Positions 1-6,387 of a stretch of 26,568 nt of DNA are shown here, piece after piece (position 1 is the stretch's first letter; each line of letters begins with the position of its first letter). Source of the stretch: a virus. Both the position numbers and the translations under genes were made by a program. The notes under the pieces are model-generated. The model saw only the letters and a list, made by a program, of their open reading frames with translations, searched no databases and was not told where the DNA came from. Where the stretch lies: positions 1 to 26,568 of the IMG/VR virus record IMGVR_UViG_3300027969_002386. The stretch is one strand, 5' to 3'.

Positions 1-3
1 TCC

Positions 4-231
4 TTACACAGTTTCAGCGTTAAGTTTAGCAACACGCATTGCCTTGAGATTTGATTCAGTAGCGCAAAGTCGGACACTACATTCACGGCCGTTTTCGTGC
101 ATATATGTAACATCAATCCAAGCTACAGTTTGATTAGCAGCATTGAGATTCAAGCAAATATTAGTGATATATCCTGACAGGTCGCCAGCAGCACTAGTCC
201 AAGAAATTGCATCATTGATATTGAGATTCAT
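4..231 (-). CDS. Hypothetical 75-aa protein
   Basis: I do not recognise this protein. It is a complete small frame with no signal peptide or membrane segment. It starts MNLNINDAISW and has two cysteines in its C-terminal half (around SVRLCATESN). A GGAG ribosome site lies about 7 nt before the ATG at 231, and a strong sigma-70-type promoter (265-293) would give a leader of roughly 27 nt. It is therefore probably expressed early, as a single gene or as the first gene of a unit leaving the window. Its reality rests on the promoter, the ribosome site and the intact frame. Confidence 0.7.
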   Translation of the reverse strand: MNLNINDAISWTSAAGDLSGYITNICLNLNAANQTVAWIDVTYMHENGRECSVRLCATESNLKAMRVAKLNAETV

Positions 232-264
232 AATTAACTCCGTTTTGTTACTGTCTAAGATTCT

Positions 265-293
265 ATTATATACCCAAATCCATTTATTGTCAA
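265..293 (-). promoter_or_regulatory. Sigma-70-type promoter, conserved-spacer family
   Basis: On the minus strand there is a perfect TTGACA (288-293), a 17-nt spacer and a perfect TATAAT (265-270). It drives the 75-aa gene at 4-231. The -35 box overlaps the stop codon of the upstream gene (290-292). The spacer (ATAAATGGATTTGGGTA) is almost the same as in the promoters at 506-534 and 11009-11037. Confidence 0.88.
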
Positions 294-475
294 GTTTTAG
301 CTTCTTCGTGTAGCCAATTATATTCGCTGATCAGATCGGATGGATAGTCTTCATTGTAATAAAAATAATAGCGAGCCGTTTTTAATCCAAGTTGTTCCTT
401 CATTAGAGCAAATCCTGCTGCTAGAATTTCAGTCTCAGTTTTGAGACTTTTGGGTAATTGTTGTGCTATTGTCAT
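290..475 (-). CDS. Hypothetical 61-aa protein
   Basis: I do not recognise this protein. It is small and soluble-looking, with a tyrosine-rich middle (ARYYFYYNEDYP) and an acidic C-terminus. The ATG at 475 has AAAGGA about 6 nt upstream and follows a strong promoter (506-534) by about 24 nt of leader. It ends inside the -35 box of the next promoter. The arrangement of one promoter per small gene is typical of early-gene arrays in large phages. Confidence 0.68.
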   Translation of the reverse strand: MTIAQQLPKSLKTETEILAAGFALMKEQLGLKTARYYFYYNEDYPSDLISEYNWLHEEAKT

Positions 476-505
476 TTTGTGTCCTTTATTTTATTCAATA
501 CAAGT

Positions 506-534
506 ATTATATACCCAAAACCATTTAATGTCAA
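506..534 (-). promoter_or_regulatory. Sigma-70-type promoter, conserved-spacer family
   Basis: A minus-strand TTGACA (529-534), 17-nt spacer (TTAAATGGTTTTGGGTA) and TATAAT (506-511), all consensus. It lies just past the stop of the lipoprotein gene (538-2091) and drives the 61-aa gene. The spacer resembles that of 265-293 far more than sigma-70 recognition needs. Confidence 0.88.
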
Positions 535-537
535 CCG

Positions 538-2091
538 TTAATTCTGACTGGCCAAGTCAAGAAAATTCAATAAACGTTTCCCTTTGTATAACTGATATTG
601 GACTTTTGATGGATTTCCAACTAATCTATTAGCAGGGAAATATAATAAATCCTTAGTTCCGTTCCCGTCAATATCAACAAAAGACATTGATGTATCAAAA
701 TAATCATTAGAAGGAGAAGGGAATTTTGAAGTATCCACTAAACTGAAGTTACCCAATCCGTCATTTAAATAAATAACCGGGATAGCATTTTTCCCAATTG
801 GGGTGATAATTATATCATCAGTTCCGTCATTGTTTGTATCAATACAATCAATTTTCAATACATTGACATTGGTTATCTCTCCTATAATGTTGATATCTAT
901 TTTAGTAAGTTTATCATTTAAAGTACTAAAGGCTACGATTTTAGTAGTTGCTTGCAAATCATTATAATTTTTATAAAGAGTTCCACCTTTATAGCCACTA
1001 ATAATTTCTGCTCCAGTAAATAATACTATAGCAATTGAATCTTCATTTGATTTTCTTTTTAATTCGCAACCTGACTCAAAACTAGGATCAATATAATCTT
1101 TGTTGTTAATTTTTACTAAATTGGTTTGTGAATTTGTATTATTATCTATTACAGGAATAATTTGTACGGTTGTAAAATTCCAAACATCTGTTTTAACCCA
1201 ATTTATTAAATTATCTTTTCTAACACGTAGTTCAAGTCCCAATGATGTATTAGACATGGATATTGCCTGATGAGAATTATCGTTGATAGATTTTCGTTTA
1301 AAGAAAAGATTTAAACTATTTGAAATCCAATCATATCCAGAAATTAATTTCCATCCATTAGAATATCTCCAAACTTCGGGATACCCAAAATAACCCATAA
1401 ATGTACTGACTACATCTTTGCCACCTACTTCATTATCTATTAATTGAAGTTTATTTGTTTTGGTAAACAATCCTAATTTTTGAATAGTATATCCACCAAT
1501 ACCATCAGATGTCATAAAAACTTTTTGAATATAGTTTCCTGTATAATATTCAGGTTCTAGTCTACCATCTTCAGGGGTAGTTCCCCATACAATATCATCA
1601 TACCCATCATTATTAAAATCATATATAACAACATCGCCCCCGTTGCCACCTATATCAACCATATCAGTATGAAATATAGTTTGTGTTCCGTCTATGAAGT
1701 CTCCGTTATTTTGTTGAATAAAAACTACCATGCCATTAATGACAGGTAGGGTAGACAATAGTCCTCTAGCAGAATCATCTACAGTACACCAAAGACTAAA
1801 CACCAAATCTTTTTTGCCATCTTTGTGTCCAATTAAATTTGCCGACGATACAAATTGTACTGATACTCTGTTATTACATAGTTTATCGTATTTTGCACGT
1901 AGATCAGGTAGTAATTGGGGAGTACTATCAAAGAGTAATACCGGTGCTGCATTTACAATCGGGGTAACACCAATAGATTGAATGTTTGGATTTACAGTTG
2001 ATACAGTGGTAACATTATTAGTTGGCGAAGTATCACCGCCGCCACCGCAACCAGCGAGTATAAATGACAACAACAATAAAAGTTTTTTCAT
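538..2091 (-). CDS. Secreted lipoprotein with FG-GAP/VCBS-like calcium loops
   Basis: This 517-aa protein starts with a clear lipoprotein signal: MKK, a leucine-rich core, then LAGC with the lipidated Cys at residue 15, followed by four glycines as a tether. The mature part has Asp-rich loops of the FG-GAP/VCBS (integrin beta-propeller) type: DFNNDGYDD (158-166), DTNNDGTDD (418-426) and DIDGNGTKD (473-481), plus a weaker one near residue 89. Such repeats usually bind calcium in beta-propeller folds. A protein lipidated in the host envelope is unusual for a phage; superinfection exclusion or masking of a surface receptor is only an inference. It has its own promoter (2122-2150). Large size, a signal peptide and bacterial-type repeats suggest acquisition from a bacterium. 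Confidence 0.8.
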   Translation of the reverse strand: MKKLLLLLSFILAGCGGGGDTSPTNNVTTVSTVNPNIQSIGVTPIVNAAPVLLFDSTPQLLPDLRAKYDKLCNNRVSVQFVSSANLIGHKDGKKDLVFSLWCTVDDSARGLLSTLPVINGMVVFIQQNNGDFIDGTQTIFHTDMVDIGGNGGDVVIYDFNNDGYDDIVWGTTPEDGRLEPEYYTGNYIQKVFMTSDGIGGYTIQKLGLFTKTNKLQLIDNEVGGKDVVSTFMGYFGYPEVWRYSNGWKLISGYDWISNSLNLFFKRKSINDNSHQAISMSNTSLGLELRVRKDNLINWVKTDVWNFTTVQIIPVIDNNTNSQTNLVKINNKDYIDPSFESGCELKRKSNEDSIAIVLFTGAEIISGYKGGTLYKNYNDLQATTKIVAFSTLNDKLTKIDINIIGEITNVNVLKIDCIDTNNDGTDDIIITPIGKNAIPVIYLNDGLGNFSLVDTSKFPSPSNDYFDTSMSFVDIDGNGTKDLLYFPANRLVGNPSKVQYQLYKGKRLLNFLDLASQN

Positions 2092-2121
2092 GGCTTACCC
2101 ATAGTTACACAATATGTCATT

Positions 2122-2150
2122 AGTATAACATATAGTAGATTAATTGTCAA
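2122..2150 (-). promoter_or_regulatory. Sigma-70-type promoter of the lipoprotein gene
   Basis: Minus-strand TTGACA (2145-2150), 17-nt spacer and TATACT (2122-2127), about 31 nt before the lipoprotein ATG. The spacer does not share the TTGGGTA pattern of the promoters at 265, 506 and 11009. Confidence 0.8.
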
Positions 2151-2159
2151 GGTAGGAAC

Positions 2160-2175
2160 GCCCCAATTAAGGGGC
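2160..2175 (-). terminator. Hairpin, possible terminator
   Basis: GCCCC, loop AATTAA, GGGGC: a perfect 5-bp GC stem that can extend by two A-T pairs past one mismatch. It lies after the stop of 2195-2464 and just before the lipoprotein promoter, where a terminator is expected. The run after it on the minus strand (GTTCCT) is poor in T, so termination may be partial. Confidence 0.5.
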
Positions 2176-2194
2176 ATTATGTTTTGGGCTAGAA

Positions 2195-2464
2195 TTACTT
2201 CTTAGGTGTATTTTGGTTTACGAAAGCATACATCTTTTCAGCAGTTTCCAAAACTTTCTCAAGTCCTGGGAATTCGGGCATCCCGACAGAGGTAACTAAT
2301 TTTCCATCTTTATCTTTTACTTGGGACATTTCCCAACCATTCCACTTGTATGAATATTCTTGACCAATAAGGTCTTGTGCTTGTTTAAGAATCTCGGTAC
2401 GAATCTCGTAACCGTTCTTGTTGAATTTTACTTCGGGTAATTTTGGTGTATCAAATTGTGACAT
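2195..2464 (-). CDS. Conserved-looking phage protein, 89 aa
   Basis: No function is recognised. It is soluble, charged and largely helical in appearance, with NGYEIRTEILKQAQDLIGQ (residues 17-35) followed by an aromatic stretch (YSYKWNGWEM) and an acidic C-terminal helix. From memory, T4-like marine phages carry small proteins with a similar NGYEIR-type helix, but I cannot confirm homology. It follows the 81-aa gene 33 nt upstream and probably shares its transcript. The hairpin at 2160-2175 would end that transcript. Confidence 0.7.
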   Translation of the reverse strand: MSQFDTPKLPEVKFNKNGYEIRTEILKQAQDLIGQEYSYKWNGWEMSQVKDKDGKLVTSVGMPEFPGLEKVLETAEKMYAFVNQNTPKK

Positions 2465-2497
2465 GTTAATCTCCTTGTGTTATGTCTGTGTGTTAGC

Positions 2498-2743
2498 TTA
2501 TTTTTTTGCAGTCTTTGCCTTGACTGTTTCATCCTCACCATGAGGATAAATTGCTTTACTCATACTGTCAGCAGTATAAGATAACATCTCTATTGTATTC
2601 TTTGCCATCATCTTTGCAAAGACTGTTTGGGCATCTATAAAGTCGTTGGCAACCTTATTTAATCTCTCGTCTTTGAAAATTTGATTAGTTGCCATCCTTT
2701 TTGAGGACTGGAACATCTCTATATAAAAATCGGGTGTAAACAT
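2498..2743 (-). CDS. Hypothetical 81-aa helical protein
   Basis: Unrecognised. It begins MFTPDFYIEMFQSSKR and is predicted by eye to be all-helical, with a Lys/Ala-rich tail. The pattern is loosely like small phasin-type helical proteins, but this is too weak to name. The ATG at 2743 has AAGGA 6-7 nt upstream. It is probably cotranscribed with 2776-2910 upstream and 2195-2464 downstream. Confidence 0.68.
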   Translation of the reverse strand: MFTPDFYIEMFQSSKRMATNQIFKDERLNKVANDFIDAQTVFAKMMAKNTIEMLSYTADSMSKAIYPHGEDETVKAKTAKK

Positions 2744-2775
2744 AATGGATCCTTTGTTAGTATGTTATTTAGTTA

Positions 2776-2910
2776 TTAGATCCAGCCCTTAAAGTCAGAC
2801 ATAATAAGTTTACGTGCGCCTTTATGATCTCCGTTGTGTGCTAATGATGAGGCTGCTCGGGCCTGTCTCATTGCACCAAAAAAATTGTATATTGCTTTTA
2901 ATACTCTCAT
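2776..2910 (-). CDS. Small basic protein, 44 aa
   Basis: A 44-aa frame starting MRVLKAIYNFFGAMRQARAA and ending SDFKGWI. Its ATG overlaps the TGA of the upstream 61-aa gene (ATGA at 2907-2910), a classic translational-coupling arrangement. The N-terminus is an amphipathic helix rich in aromatic and basic residues, followed by an Ala/Arg/Lys helix. Function is unknown. Support comes from the overlap and from the fact that it fills an otherwise empty gap in a tightly packed gene array. Confidence 0.6.
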   Translation of the reverse strand: MRVLKAIYNFFGAMRQARAASSLAHNGDHKGARKLIMSDFKGWI

Positions 2911-3092
2911 GCTAGCCATCCGCTATTACGGTTAAGATATTTCAATTCAAATTGACGCTCTAAATGTTCAACTTGTGCATTATTTGTGGGATTGTGTGAA
3001 ACAATATATTGTTCCAATTGTGAGCCGTATGTTTCTGGCTCAGCAAATTTGTGTAATAGGTTACAAAAATAACCTGATATTTGATTTAACAT
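2907..3092 (-). CDS. Hypothetical 61-aa protein, possibly DUF3563-like
   Basis: A short soluble protein with YGSQLEQYIVSHNPTN (22-37) followed by VEHLERQFELKY. The order 'YxSxLExYI, spacer, DxxxLERxF' recalls small DUF3563-type proteins, but the match is by eye and weak. The ribosome site AGGA is clear before the ATG at 3092. It is coupled to the 44-aa gene by an ATGA overlap. Confidence 0.65.
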   Translation of the reverse strand: MLNQISGYFCNLLHKFAEPETYGSQLEQYIVSHNPTNNAQVEHLERQFELKYLNRNSGWLA

Positions 3093-3117
3093 GTTTCTTT
3101 CCTGTGTATGTGTAAAC

Positions 3118-3140
3118 TGAGTTTTTAATTACAGAACTCA
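3118..3140 (-). terminator. Weak hairpin in a gene gap
   Basis: TGAGTT (3118-3123) and AACTCA (3135-3140) form a 6-bp stem with an 11-nt loop in the gap between 3151-3441 and 2907-3092. It has no T-run after it on the minus strand, so it is only a possible attenuator. Confidence 0.25.
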
Positions 3141-3150
3141 TTAACTGTAT

Positions 3151-3441
3151 TTATGCCTCATTATAGATTTCTCTATATTTTTGCATAGCCTTTGCACGGG
3201 CAACTGCTAAACGAACAGTTACATAATCTGATAATGGGGCATCATCAAAGTCTGTAACCTGTTCATCTACAAAGTAGACTTTTGGACGACTATATGCACG
3301 ATGATAATCCAATTCTTCTGGACCACCATCGTCATCATCATCGTCTATTATATTACTTGGTTGCGGGTGCTGCTGGCTCAGTTTTAGCTGGCGCTTTTTT
3401 GTCTTGGACAGGGGTAGCTGGCTTAGCACTTTTGGTCGCAT
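3151..3441 (-). CDS. Acidic phage protein; start uncertain
   Basis: The C-terminal two thirds look like a real phage protein: a run of six Asp (34-39), then YSRPKVYFVDEQVTDF, then LSDYVTVRLAVARAKAMQKY near the end. Function is unknown. The start is a problem. The only ATG in frame (3441) lies inside the secreted-peptide gene 3353-3613 in another frame, giving about 30 N-terminal residues that look like off-frame translation (Gln/Lys/Pro-rich). A GGAGG lies 12 nt before that ATG, so initiation there is possible. Alternatives are a non-ATG start near 3350 or a ribosomal frameshift from the upstream gene. Confidence 0.55.
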   Translation of the reverse strand: MRPKVLSQLPLSKTKKRQLKLSQQHPQPSNIIDDDDDDGGPEELDYHRAYSRPKVYFVDEQVTDFDDAPLSDYVTVRLAVARAKAMQKYREIYNEA

Positions 3442-3613
3442 CCACTTTTTTGTCCTCCTTCTTCTTAGCTAACTTCATTTCTTCCTTAGCTGGAGCAGAA
3501 GCAGTTGCAGCAGGTGCAGCAGCAGGAGCCGCCGGAGTTGCTGTTTTAGCAGGCTCGGTAGCGAAAGCAGCAGTAGTTACCAAAGTAGCGATAAGAGTAG
3601 CGATTGTTTTCAT
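3353..3613 (-). CDS. Secreted Lys/Ala/Pro-rich peptide, 86 aa
   Basis: The protein starts MKTIATLIATLVTTAAFA, a standard Sec signal peptide with likely cleavage after AFA (residue 18). The rest is low-complexity Ala/Pro/Lys with two lysine-rich stretches. The longer frame reaching 3919 is unlikely; the ATG at 3613 has AAGGA at good distance and begins exactly at the signal peptide. The mature peptide should be periplasmic and strongly basic, so it might bind envelope polymers (inference). A similar exported protein is encoded at 6388-6618. Confidence 0.72.
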   Translation of the reverse strand: MKTIATLIATLVTTAAFATEPAKTATPAAPAAAPAATASAPAKEEMKLAKKKEDKKVDATKSAKPATPVQDKKAPAKTEPAAPATK

Positions 3614-3632
3614 TTGAAGTTTCCTTTTAAAG

Positions 3633-3800
3633 TTAATGAAATTTATGCTTGACATTATCAACCTTCTTACAACGACATGTACGCTTTTCATCACAATTGG
3701 ATAATCTCCAATCATAGCTAGTGGGCAAATACTGTTCCTGAAACGGTTCGGTTTTATCCTTTTTCGTTTCGTAGTCATCAAGTTGATTTTTATCTTGCAT
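3633..3800 (-). CDS. Small Cys-containing protein, 55 aa
   Basis: A 55-aa frame that starts MQDKNQLDDYETKKDK and ends with a basic, cysteine-containing tail (CDEKRTCRCKK). The three Cys plus a C-terminal His could bind metal, but no known zinc finger is evident. It sits directly upstream of the secreted-peptide gene. The ATG has no clear ribosome site and follows an AT-repeat (3799-3810). Function unknown. Confidence 0.5.
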   Translation of the reverse strand: MQDKNQLDDYETKKDKTEPFQEQYLPTSYDWRLSNCDEKRTCRCKKVDNVKHKFH

Positions 3801-3850
3801 ATATATATAACGCCGTAGCCCAAGGATCCGTTGACAAGACTAAATACTAA

Positions 3851-4339
3851 ATGCAATATATATCTTATCAGGGCATTTACGACGGAACCAATTTTGAAGA
3901 TGCTGCTACACCCAAACAAATAACCAAATCCATGAATGCTGGATTTAGTACTATGGTCAATGTTTGGCGAATTAGTGGGAAACTATATTTGGGCGTTACT
4001 CAACCCATAACTGAAGTGACCGAAAAATATCTTCAAGGTCCTCGCTTTTGGTTAAATGCCATGAATGATGATATGCAGACTTGGATTGTAACTCAGCCAA
4101 GCAAGTCATATCCAAATTACTTTTGGTTCCCTACTGATACAGAAAGTACTCCGGTAACGGCAAGTAATGGAAAAATCATTACTCCGGGTACGGTTGCCAT
4201 AAACAACACCAGTGTTATATTTCTACCTGAGATACAGGATAGAGGAATGTTTAGTACAGTACACCTACGTTGCTTTGGTGTATGTAGTAATTACTTGTCT
4301 TTTATTAAACGTATGCGTAATGAAGGCGAGTGGTATTAA
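3851..4339 (+). CDS. GDPD/PLC-like phosphodiesterase fold, probably inactive
   Basis: This 162-aa protein follows the order of motifs in small PLC-like/GDPD phosphodiesterases: (S)HRG near the N-terminus, P-x-x-I, G-F-x-x-E-x-DVW, LYLGHD-x-P, a W-x-HxKN block, FWHQ-x-D, TS-x-G, MPE and GICSDY. Here these read SYQG (5-8), TPKQI (20-24), GFSTMVNVW (31-39), LYLGVTQP (45-52), FWLNAMN (67-73), FWFPTD (91-96), ASNG (104-107), LPE (125-127) and GVCSNY (143-148). The framework residues persist, but the expected catalytic His, Glu and Asp are Tyr, Met, Asn, Val and Phe. It therefore looks like a pseudoenzyme that may keep a binding role. The family call is from memory of the motifs. It is the only plus-strand gene in the first half of the window and has no clear ribosome site. 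Its stop overlaps the stop of the convergent gene 4336-4509. Confidence 0.6.
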   Translation: MQYISYQGIYDGTNFEDAATPKQITKSMNAGFSTMVNVWRISGKLYLGVTQPITEVTEKYLQGPRFWLNAMNDDMQTWIVTQPSKSYPNYFWFPTDTESTPVTASNGKIITPGTVAINNTSVIFLPEIQDRGMFSTVHLRCFGVCSNYLSFIKRMRNEGEWY

Positions 4340-4509
4340 CCACCACGACCTGCTCTACGTGTAACGTTTGCCCCACCAAATCCCTTAGAATTTGCTTTAG
4401 GTCCTTGCTTTTTAGGAGCCTTACCTAATCCAGGATGTGCTGCATTTTTCTTTTTTGCTTCTTGTGCCATTGCTATGAATGGATTCTTACTTTTCTTTTC
4501 TTCTGTCAT
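4336..4509 (-). CDS. Small basic protein, 57 aa
   Basis: A frame starting MTEEKKSKNPFIAMAQEAKK and ending GGANVTRRAGRGG. It is very basic and Gly-rich at the C-terminus, which suggests nucleic-acid binding or a disordered tail. Its ATG overlaps the TGA of 4506-4895 (ATGA), and its TAA overlaps the TAA of the convergent plus-strand gene by two bases (4337-4338). The coupling and the intact frame support it. Small proteins ending in RRAGRGG occur in other phages as far as I recall; no function is known. Confidence 0.68.
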   Translation of the reverse strand: MTEEKKSKNPFIAMAQEAKKKNAAHPGLGKAPKKQGPKANSKGFGGANVTRRAGRGG

Positions 4510-4895
4510 TGTCGTATCCTCACTGATTCTAAATAACTTTCTATATCACCATATAGTGCTAGCATCATTGCTATCTTACTATCATAAAGTCTGACGAAAG
4601 GTTCTTTTGACTCTGCATCCTTATTTACACTAAAATAATATGGGCATTTAATTTTCTTGTTGCAGTCAGTTAGAAATTTATACCAATTGGTTTTCTTAAC
4701 TTTAACAGGAAGATCAAAGAATTCTATTTGTGCTAGTCTAAAATGTATATCGCCCTGTGGAGTAAGGCGTAGGCTGTCACCTGATTTGGTAAACCACCAA
4801 TCACTTATAATTGATTCAATTGGAATGTCATTACTAGGCAGCTGATCCATAACTGCTCTAGTGATAGTGTATTTTAGTTTTTTTCTATCACTCAT
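4506..4895 (-). CDS. Conserved-looking phage protein, 129 aa
   Basis: Unknown function. Features by eye: a conserved-looking core SDWWFTKSGDSLRLTPQGD (31-49), then KKIKCPYYFS (80-89) and a C-terminal helix YDSKIAMMLALYGDIESYL (104-122). The WW, CPYY and SKIAMMLxLYG elements are the kind that stay fixed in T4-like phage hypothetical proteins. It is soluble and mildly basic. The start overlaps the end of 4888-5181 by 8 nt, so the two are translationally linked. Confidence 0.7.
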   Translation of the reverse strand: MSDRKKLKYTITRAVMDQLPSNDIPIESIISDWWFTKSGDSLRLTPQGDIHFRLAQIEFFDLPVKVKKTNWYKFLTDCNKKIKCPYYFSVNKDAESKEPFVRLYDSKIAMMLALYGDIESYLESVRIRQ

Positions 4896-5181
4896 CTGGG
4901 TACACTACAGTACCATTATTCATAAACACGACTGTGAATTTATCTGTTTTAAATTGTGTGTTTAGTTTGCGACAAAGATTACGTGCATGACCGGGATTGC
5001 TGAAACTTGTTTTCTTATATTTAGGAGTAGCATCAGGATCTTGATAGTGTTGTGATTTTAAGTTTATAGGTTGGCCATCATAGAATACAGCCCATATGCC
5101 ACTGGCTTCTACAATTTGATCAGACTTGTATGTTACTTTATCTACAAGTTCCAATAATACTTTTGGTTGTGTTCTACTCAT
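4888..5181 (-). CDS. Hypothetical 97-aa protein
   Basis: Unrecognised. After a polar N-terminus, the core reads IWAVFYDGQPINLKSQ (28-43) and then SFSNPGHARNLCRKLN (59-74), ending with a beta-like FTVVFMNNGTVVY. This looks like a small alpha/beta domain. It has a 1-nt overlap with the 66-aa gene upstream (5181) and an 8-nt overlap with the gene downstream, so it is part of one polycistronic block from about 6618 to 4336. Confidence 0.68.
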   Translation of the reverse strand: MSRTQPKVLLELVDKVTYKSDQIVEASGIWAVFYDGQPINLKSQHYQDPDATPKYKKTSFSNPGHARNLCRKLNTQFKTDKFTVVFMNNGTVVYPDE

Positions 5182-5381
5182 TAAAATTTACCTCCGACTA
5201 GTTCAACTTGAATAACTTCGGAAGTGTTCTTCTTTCCTTCAGTACTTTCATAGTGATCTATTAATAATTTAGCCAATTCATCACGCAAGCCTCTAGCATC
5301 AGATAATGGAATTACCACATCTTTACCCTGTCTGCCCTCAATAGTAGCTACTCTATCAATAAATCTTTTGATATGAATCAT
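5181..5381 (-). CDS. Hypothetical 66-aa helical protein
   Basis: Unrecognised small protein with an N-terminal helix (MIHIKRFIDRVATIEGRQGK) and the segment VVIPLSDARGLRDELAKLL (22-40), the pattern of a short helix-rich phage protein. The stop and start overlap both neighbours by one base (5181 and 5381), a strong sign of translational coupling. Function unknown. Confidence 0.68.
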   Translation of the reverse strand: MIHIKRFIDRVATIEGRQGKDVVIPLSDARGLRDELAKLLIDHYESTEGKKNTSEVIQVELVGGKF

Positions 5382-5839
5382 TAGATATTTATCTGACTTT
5401 TTGCTTCATCCTCAGTTTTAAAAGGTCCTATATACTCATAACGCTGGATAAAGATATATTTAGGGCAAAATGTGACAGCAGGTTCTTCCCCTTGATACAA
5501 AACATACCATCCCGCAGCATGAAAACACTTGCTTTTCTGTGTTTTAGTGAATAGATGAACCTTACGCTTGATATCAAGTATAGAATTGAAAACTTTCTTT
5601 GTTGTTGGATATTCATTGAAAGGCACTTCTTTTTTATTCTTGTCTATTTTGATAGTTTCAAACTCTATTTTAGTTTGCTTTTTGATTGCATTAGTATTTT
5701 TAAAATGAGTTTTATTGCCATTGAGTTTTACTTCAAAGCCAGACCCATCAGCAATAACATTTCCTACTTTTTCTTTGCCATCAGTAACAATCCAAAATTG
5801 ATTTTTAACGACGGGTTTTGCGATTAGTGGTTTTGACAT
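5381..5839 (-). CDS. Hypothetical 152-aa protein
   Basis: Unrecognised. The N-terminal half is Lys-rich with beta-like alternation (FWIVTDGKEKVGNVI). The C-terminal half has CFHAAGWYVLYQGEE (105-119) and AVTFCPKYIFIQRYEY, ending in FKTEDEAKSQINI. Two Cys and several aromatic residues suggest a compact fold in the C-terminal half. The start overlaps 5805-6101 by 35 nt, with a purine-rich GGAAGAAGAG stretch directly before the ATG. Confidence 0.65.
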   Translation of the reverse strand: MSKPLIAKPVVKNQFWIVTDGKEKVGNVIADGSGFEVKLNGNKTHFKNTNAIKKQTKIEFETIKIDKNKKEVPFNEYPTTKKVFNSILDIKRKVHLFTKTQKSKCFHAAGWYVLYQGEEPAVTFCPKYIFIQRYEYIGPFKTEDEAKSQINI

Positions 5840-6101
5840 TCTCTTCTTCCATTTCTATTAATTTTGTAATCTTTTTAAAATTACTTTGTTTGTCTACTAT
5901 AACATTATAAGTAGTATTCTCAAAGCATATTGGTAAATCCAAATGAATACTAAACTGTGGACCAATTGTGTCGTTGATTACAGTATCATTGCCAACCGTA
6001 CCCACAAATGGAATTTTATTCCAGTATCCAAATATACGCTCACCAAATTCATATTTGGCTACGTGGCGATTTTCTTTAAAGTAGTCTGCTTGATTACGCA
6101 T
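5805..6101 (-). CDS. Hypothetical 98-aa protein
   Basis: Unrecognised. It begins MRNQADYFKENRHVAKYEFG and includes FGYWNKIPFVGTVGNDTVIND (24-44), a Gly-rich segment likely to be a beta-turn, then a beta-rich part and a basic C-terminus. GGAG lies 11 nt before the ATG. It overlaps both neighbours (35 nt downstream, 8 nt upstream), so it is part of the same translational chain. Confidence 0.62.
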   Translation of the reverse strand: MRNQADYFKENRHVAKYEFGERIFGYWNKIPFVGTVGNDTVINDTIGPQFSIHLDLPICFENTTYNVIVDKQSNFKKITKLIEMEEENVKTTNRKTRR

Positions 6102-6372
6102 AAGTGATGTTACTCCATTTTCTATCTTTGTGGTCCCAATGTCTTATATCGTATGTTTTAAACTCTAATGTAAAATTCAACAATGATAAGGTTAAACTAA
6201 TGCCAGCATGGTCAGTTCTTATGGTATATTCAAATTCTATACCTAATAATTCATTACTATGATATACATTAAATTCCCATGCTTTAGTTCTGGTAAATCT
6301 TCCGCCGGTACTTTTTAATATTTTCCAAATTGGACTCCATGGATTAGTTAAACGTAATTTAAAGTATATCAT
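6094..6372 (-). CDS. Hypothetical 92-aa protein
   Basis: A beta-rich protein: MIYFKLRLTNPWSP, WKILKSTGGRFTRTKAWEF, then RTDHAGISLTLSLLNFTLEF (53-72) and YDIRHWDHKDRKW. The DHAGxSLTLxLL then D-x-RHW arrangement looks familiar from phage hypothetical proteins, so this is probably a conserved family of unknown role. No good ribosome site is visible before the ATG at 6372; it follows the stop at 6388 by 15 nt. Confidence 0.66.
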   Translation of the reverse strand: MIYFKLRLTNPWSPIWKILKSTGGRFTRTKAWEFNVYHSNELLGIEFEYTIRTDHAGISLTLSLLNFTLEFKTYDIRHWDHKDRKWSNITYA

Positions 6373-6387
6373 TTTTTAGTATTCATC

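Noticed and set aside
3282-3617. Hydrophobic plus-strand frame of 111 aa
   Set aside because: It is antisense to the secreted-peptide gene; its Ala/Leu/Val content is the complement of the Ala/Pro/Lys codons, and it has no ribosome site.
3831-3861. Plus-strand TTGACA before the PLC-like gene
   Set aside because: A -10 box at 16-19 nt would be weak and would place the transcription start after the ATG at 3851, while the family motifs begin at residue 4.
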